A DNA stretch of 7,182 nt from Lachnospiraceae bacterium UBA1721 (GTDB lineage Bacteria > Bacillota > Clostridia > Lachnospirales > Lachnospiraceae), in the NCBI GenBank assembly GCA_002317155.1, contig DCIR01000069.1, positions 1 through 7,182 on the forward strand. Reading direction: 5' to 3'. Below the pieces are notes generated by a model, which saw only the letters and a program-made list of their open reading frames with translations, was not told where the DNA came from and did no database searches. Shown here one piece after another: positions 5,620 through 7,182 of the stretch. A program made the translations under genes and the position numbers. Every line of letters starts with the position of its first letter. Within the stretch, counting starts at the first letter, position 1.

Positions 5620-6450
5620 ATGGATTTTATTCTTTATGAACAGAAGGGCCACATTGCTACTATCACCATCAATCGTGAGAAGGCACTCAACGCTCTTAAT
5701 TCACAGGTTCTTGATGAACTCAATGCTACTCTTGATGCTGTAGATCTTAACGAAGTTAGATGCCTTATCCTTACAGGAGCAGGTGAGAAGAGCTTCGTTG
5801 CAGGCGCAGATATCGGAGAGATGAGCACCCTTACTAAGGCTGAAGGAGAAGCTTTCGGTAAGAAGGGTAACGATGTATTCAGAAAGCTCGAGACTTTCCC
5901 TATTCCCGTAATCGCAGCAATCAACGGATTTGCTCTTGGCGGTGGATGTGAGATCTCTATGAGCTGTGATATCAGAATCTGCTCAGATAACGCTATGTTT
6001 GGTCAGCCCGAGGTTGGTCTCGGAATCACTCCCGGATTCGGCGGAACTCAGAGACTTGCTCGTATCATCGGTGTTGGTATGGCTAAGCAGCTTATCTACA
6101 CTGCTAGAAATATCAAGGCTCCTCAGGCTCTTGCAATCGGACTTGTTAACGATGTTATCTCAGCTACCGTTGATGAGGCCGGCAATGTAACTGCTACTGC
6201 TAAGGAGAACCTCATCGCAGCTGCAGAGAAGATGGCAAACACCATCGCTGCTAATGCACCTATCGCTGTTCGTAACTGCAAGAAGGCTATCAATGAAGGC
6301 CTCCAGGTAGATATGGATCAGGCTATTGTAATCGAGGAGAAGCTCTTCGGTGACTGCTTCGAGACTGAAGATCAGAAGGCAGGCATGGGCAACTTCCTTG
6401 AGAAGGATAAGGAAAAGAAGCTTAAGGTTGTACCTTTTGTAAACAGATAA
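5620..6450 (+). CDS. crt: 3-hydroxybutyryl-CoA dehydratase (crotonase)
   Basis: This enzyme removes water from 3-hydroxybutyryl-CoA to give crotonyl-CoA in butyrate formation (EC 4.2.1.150/4.2.1.17), as a cytoplasmic hexamer in the family. The crotonase signatures are complete: AGADI at 61-65 and GGG at 107-109 for the oxyanion hole, catalytic Glu111 in GGGCE, and catalytic Glu131 in GQPEVGLGITPGFGGTQRL. The body closely resembles the clostridial Crt as I recall it. At 276 residues it is about 15 longer than the usual 261, through extra sequence around 183-200 (DEAGNVTATAKEN) and a Lys-rich end (262-276). The ATG at 5620 follows AGAGG (5608-5612) by seven bases. It lies 100 bases after thl and 55 before hbd, with no clear promoter of its own, so it is probably transcribed from the thl promoter through the hairpin. 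Confidence 0.96.
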   Translation: MDFILYEQKGHIATITINREKALNALNSQVLDELNATLDAVDLNEVRCLILTGAGEKSFVAGADIGEMSTLTKAEGEAFGKKGNDVFRKLETFPIPVIAAINGFALGGGCEISMSCDIRICSDNAMFGQPEVGLGITPGFGGTQRLARIIGVGMAKQLIYTARNIKAPQALAIGLVNDVISATVDEAGNVTATAKENLIAAAEKMANTIAANAPIAVRNCKKAINEGLQVDMDQAIVIEEKLFGDCFETEDQKAGMGNFLEKDKEKKLKVVPFVNR

Positions 6451-6505
6451 TATTAATACAATATGTATTTATTAAACATTTTCAATTTATTTAGGAGGAA
6501 CTAAA

Positions 6506-7182
6506 ATGAAGGTTGGTGTTATTGGTGCAGGAACCATGGGCCAGGGAATTGCTAAGGCATTCGCTATGGTTGACGGCTACACTGTAGCTCTTTGCGATAT
6601 CAAGCAGGAGTGGGCAGAAGGCGGTAAGGACAAGATTGCTAAGGGCTATGCTAAGCTCGTAGAAAAAGGAAAGATGACTCAGGAGACCGTTGATGGTATC
6701 CTTGCAAGCATCACTCCCGGTCTTAAGGAAGACCTTTGCGCAGATTGCGACCTCATCGTTGAGGCAGCTTTCGAAGATATGAACGTTAAGAAGACCACTT
6801 TTGGCGAGCTTGATAAGATCTGCAAGCCTGAGTGCATTTTCGCTTCAAACACTTCATCTCTTTCAATCACTGAGATCGGAAATGGTCTTACCCGTCCTAT
6901 GATTGGTATGCATTTCTTCAATCCTGCTGACAGAATGAAGCTTGTTGAAGTTATCGCAGGTGTTAACACTCCTCAGGAGACTGTTGATGCAATCAAGAAG
7001 ATCTCTGTAGAAATCGGTAAGGAGCCTGTACAGGTTAACGAGGCAGCTGGTTTCGTTGTAAACCGTATCCTCATCCCTATGATCAATGAAGCAGCATTCA
7101 TCAAGATGGAGGGCGTTTCTGATATCGCTGGTATCGATAGCGCTATGAAGCTTGGTGCAAATCATCCCATGGGACCCCTTGA
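6506..7182 (+). CDS. hbd: 3-hydroxybutyryl-CoA dehydrogenase (3' truncated)
   Basis: This enzyme reduces acetoacetyl-CoA to 3-hydroxybutyryl-CoA with NAD(P)H (EC 1.1.1.157/1.1.1.35). The window holds the first 225 full codons of a protein normally about 280 long; the end of the C-terminal dimerisation domain is outside. The Rossmann motif VIGAGTMGQG is at 5-14, and Asp31 at the end of the second strand suggests NADH preference. SNTSSLSI (114-121, Ser117), MHFFNP (135-140, His136), Glu148 in KLVEVI and Asn186 in GFVVNRILIPMINEA give the catalytic set. Compared with the clostridial enzyme it lacks two residues just before IGMHFF, a tolerated loop change. The ATG at 6506 follows an ideal AGGAGG (6493-6498) with seven bases of spacing. 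It lies 55 bases after crt with no terminator, so the two are very likely co-transcribed. Genes for butyryl-CoA dehydrogenase and electron-transfer flavoprotein would be expected downstream. Confidence 0.96.
   Translation, partial: MKVGVIGAGTMGQGIAKAFAMVDGYTVALCDIKQEWAEGGKDKIAKGYAKLVEKGKMTQETVDGILASITPGLKEDLCADCDLIVEAAFEDMNVKKTTFGELDKICKPECIFASNTSSLSITEIGNGLTRPMIGMHFFNPADRMKLVEVIAGVNTPQETVDAIKKISVEIGKEPVQVNEAAGFVVNRILIPMINEAAFIKMEGVSDIAGIDSAMKLGANHPMGPL

Noticed and set aside
6455..6469. AATACA-ATA-TGTATT inverted repeat between crt and hbd
   Set aside because: It is a short, AT-only type stem with a three-base loop and no T tract; expected by chance in such AT-rich DNA.

Overview
The window reads as a chromosomal segment of an anaerobic, butyrate-producing Firmicute, most likely a Lachnospiraceae member of the Butyrivibrio/Pseudobutyrivibrio/Roseburia type. 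This rests on a thl-crt-hbd gene order, a long-form hibernation factor, strong AGGAGG-type ribosome binding sites, AT-rich intergenic DNA and moderate-GC genes. The genus is an inference; no rRNA or other marker is present. All real genes lie on the + strand, and I see no tRNA, rRNA, IS element, CRISPR array or phage signature.

Layout: (1) Positions 1-377 hold the 3' part of a long-form ribosome hibernation promoting factor gene, closed by a strong intrinsic terminator at about 402-435. (2) Positions 577-1485 encode a stand-alone ATP-grasp protein of the sugar-transfer-associated type, preceded by a candidate promoter. (3) Positions 1574-3214 and 3204-4091 are two overlapping genes. The first encodes a six-helix membrane protein with two N-terminal zinc ribbons. 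The second encodes an exported or membrane-anchored TPM-domain protein ending in a Gly/His-rich tail. A terminator at 4134-4177 ends this unit. (4) From about 4223 onward lies the butyrate-pathway cluster: a strong extended -10 promoter, a Rex-like operator, thl (4335-5519), a strong hairpin, crt (5620-6450) and the 5' three quarters of hbd (6506 to the window end).

How the genes work together: Thl condenses two acetyl-CoA to acetoacetyl-CoA, Hbd reduces it to 3-hydroxybutyryl-CoA, and Crt dehydrates that to crotonyl-CoA. Butyryl-CoA dehydrogenase and its electron-transfer flavoprotein genes would be expected beyond the window but are not seen. By eye, codon use in thl/crt/hbd is markedly more biased than in the ATP-grasp, zinc-ribbon and TPM genes, which fits high expression of a central energy pathway.

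The butyrate genes are well understood. The less-described parts are the translationally coupled zinc-ribbon membrane protein/TPM-His-tail pair, the orphan ATP-grasp protein, and the regulatory sequences around thl: the Rex-like site, a Shine-Dalgarno sequence in a hairpin loop, and a thl-crt intergenic hairpin.
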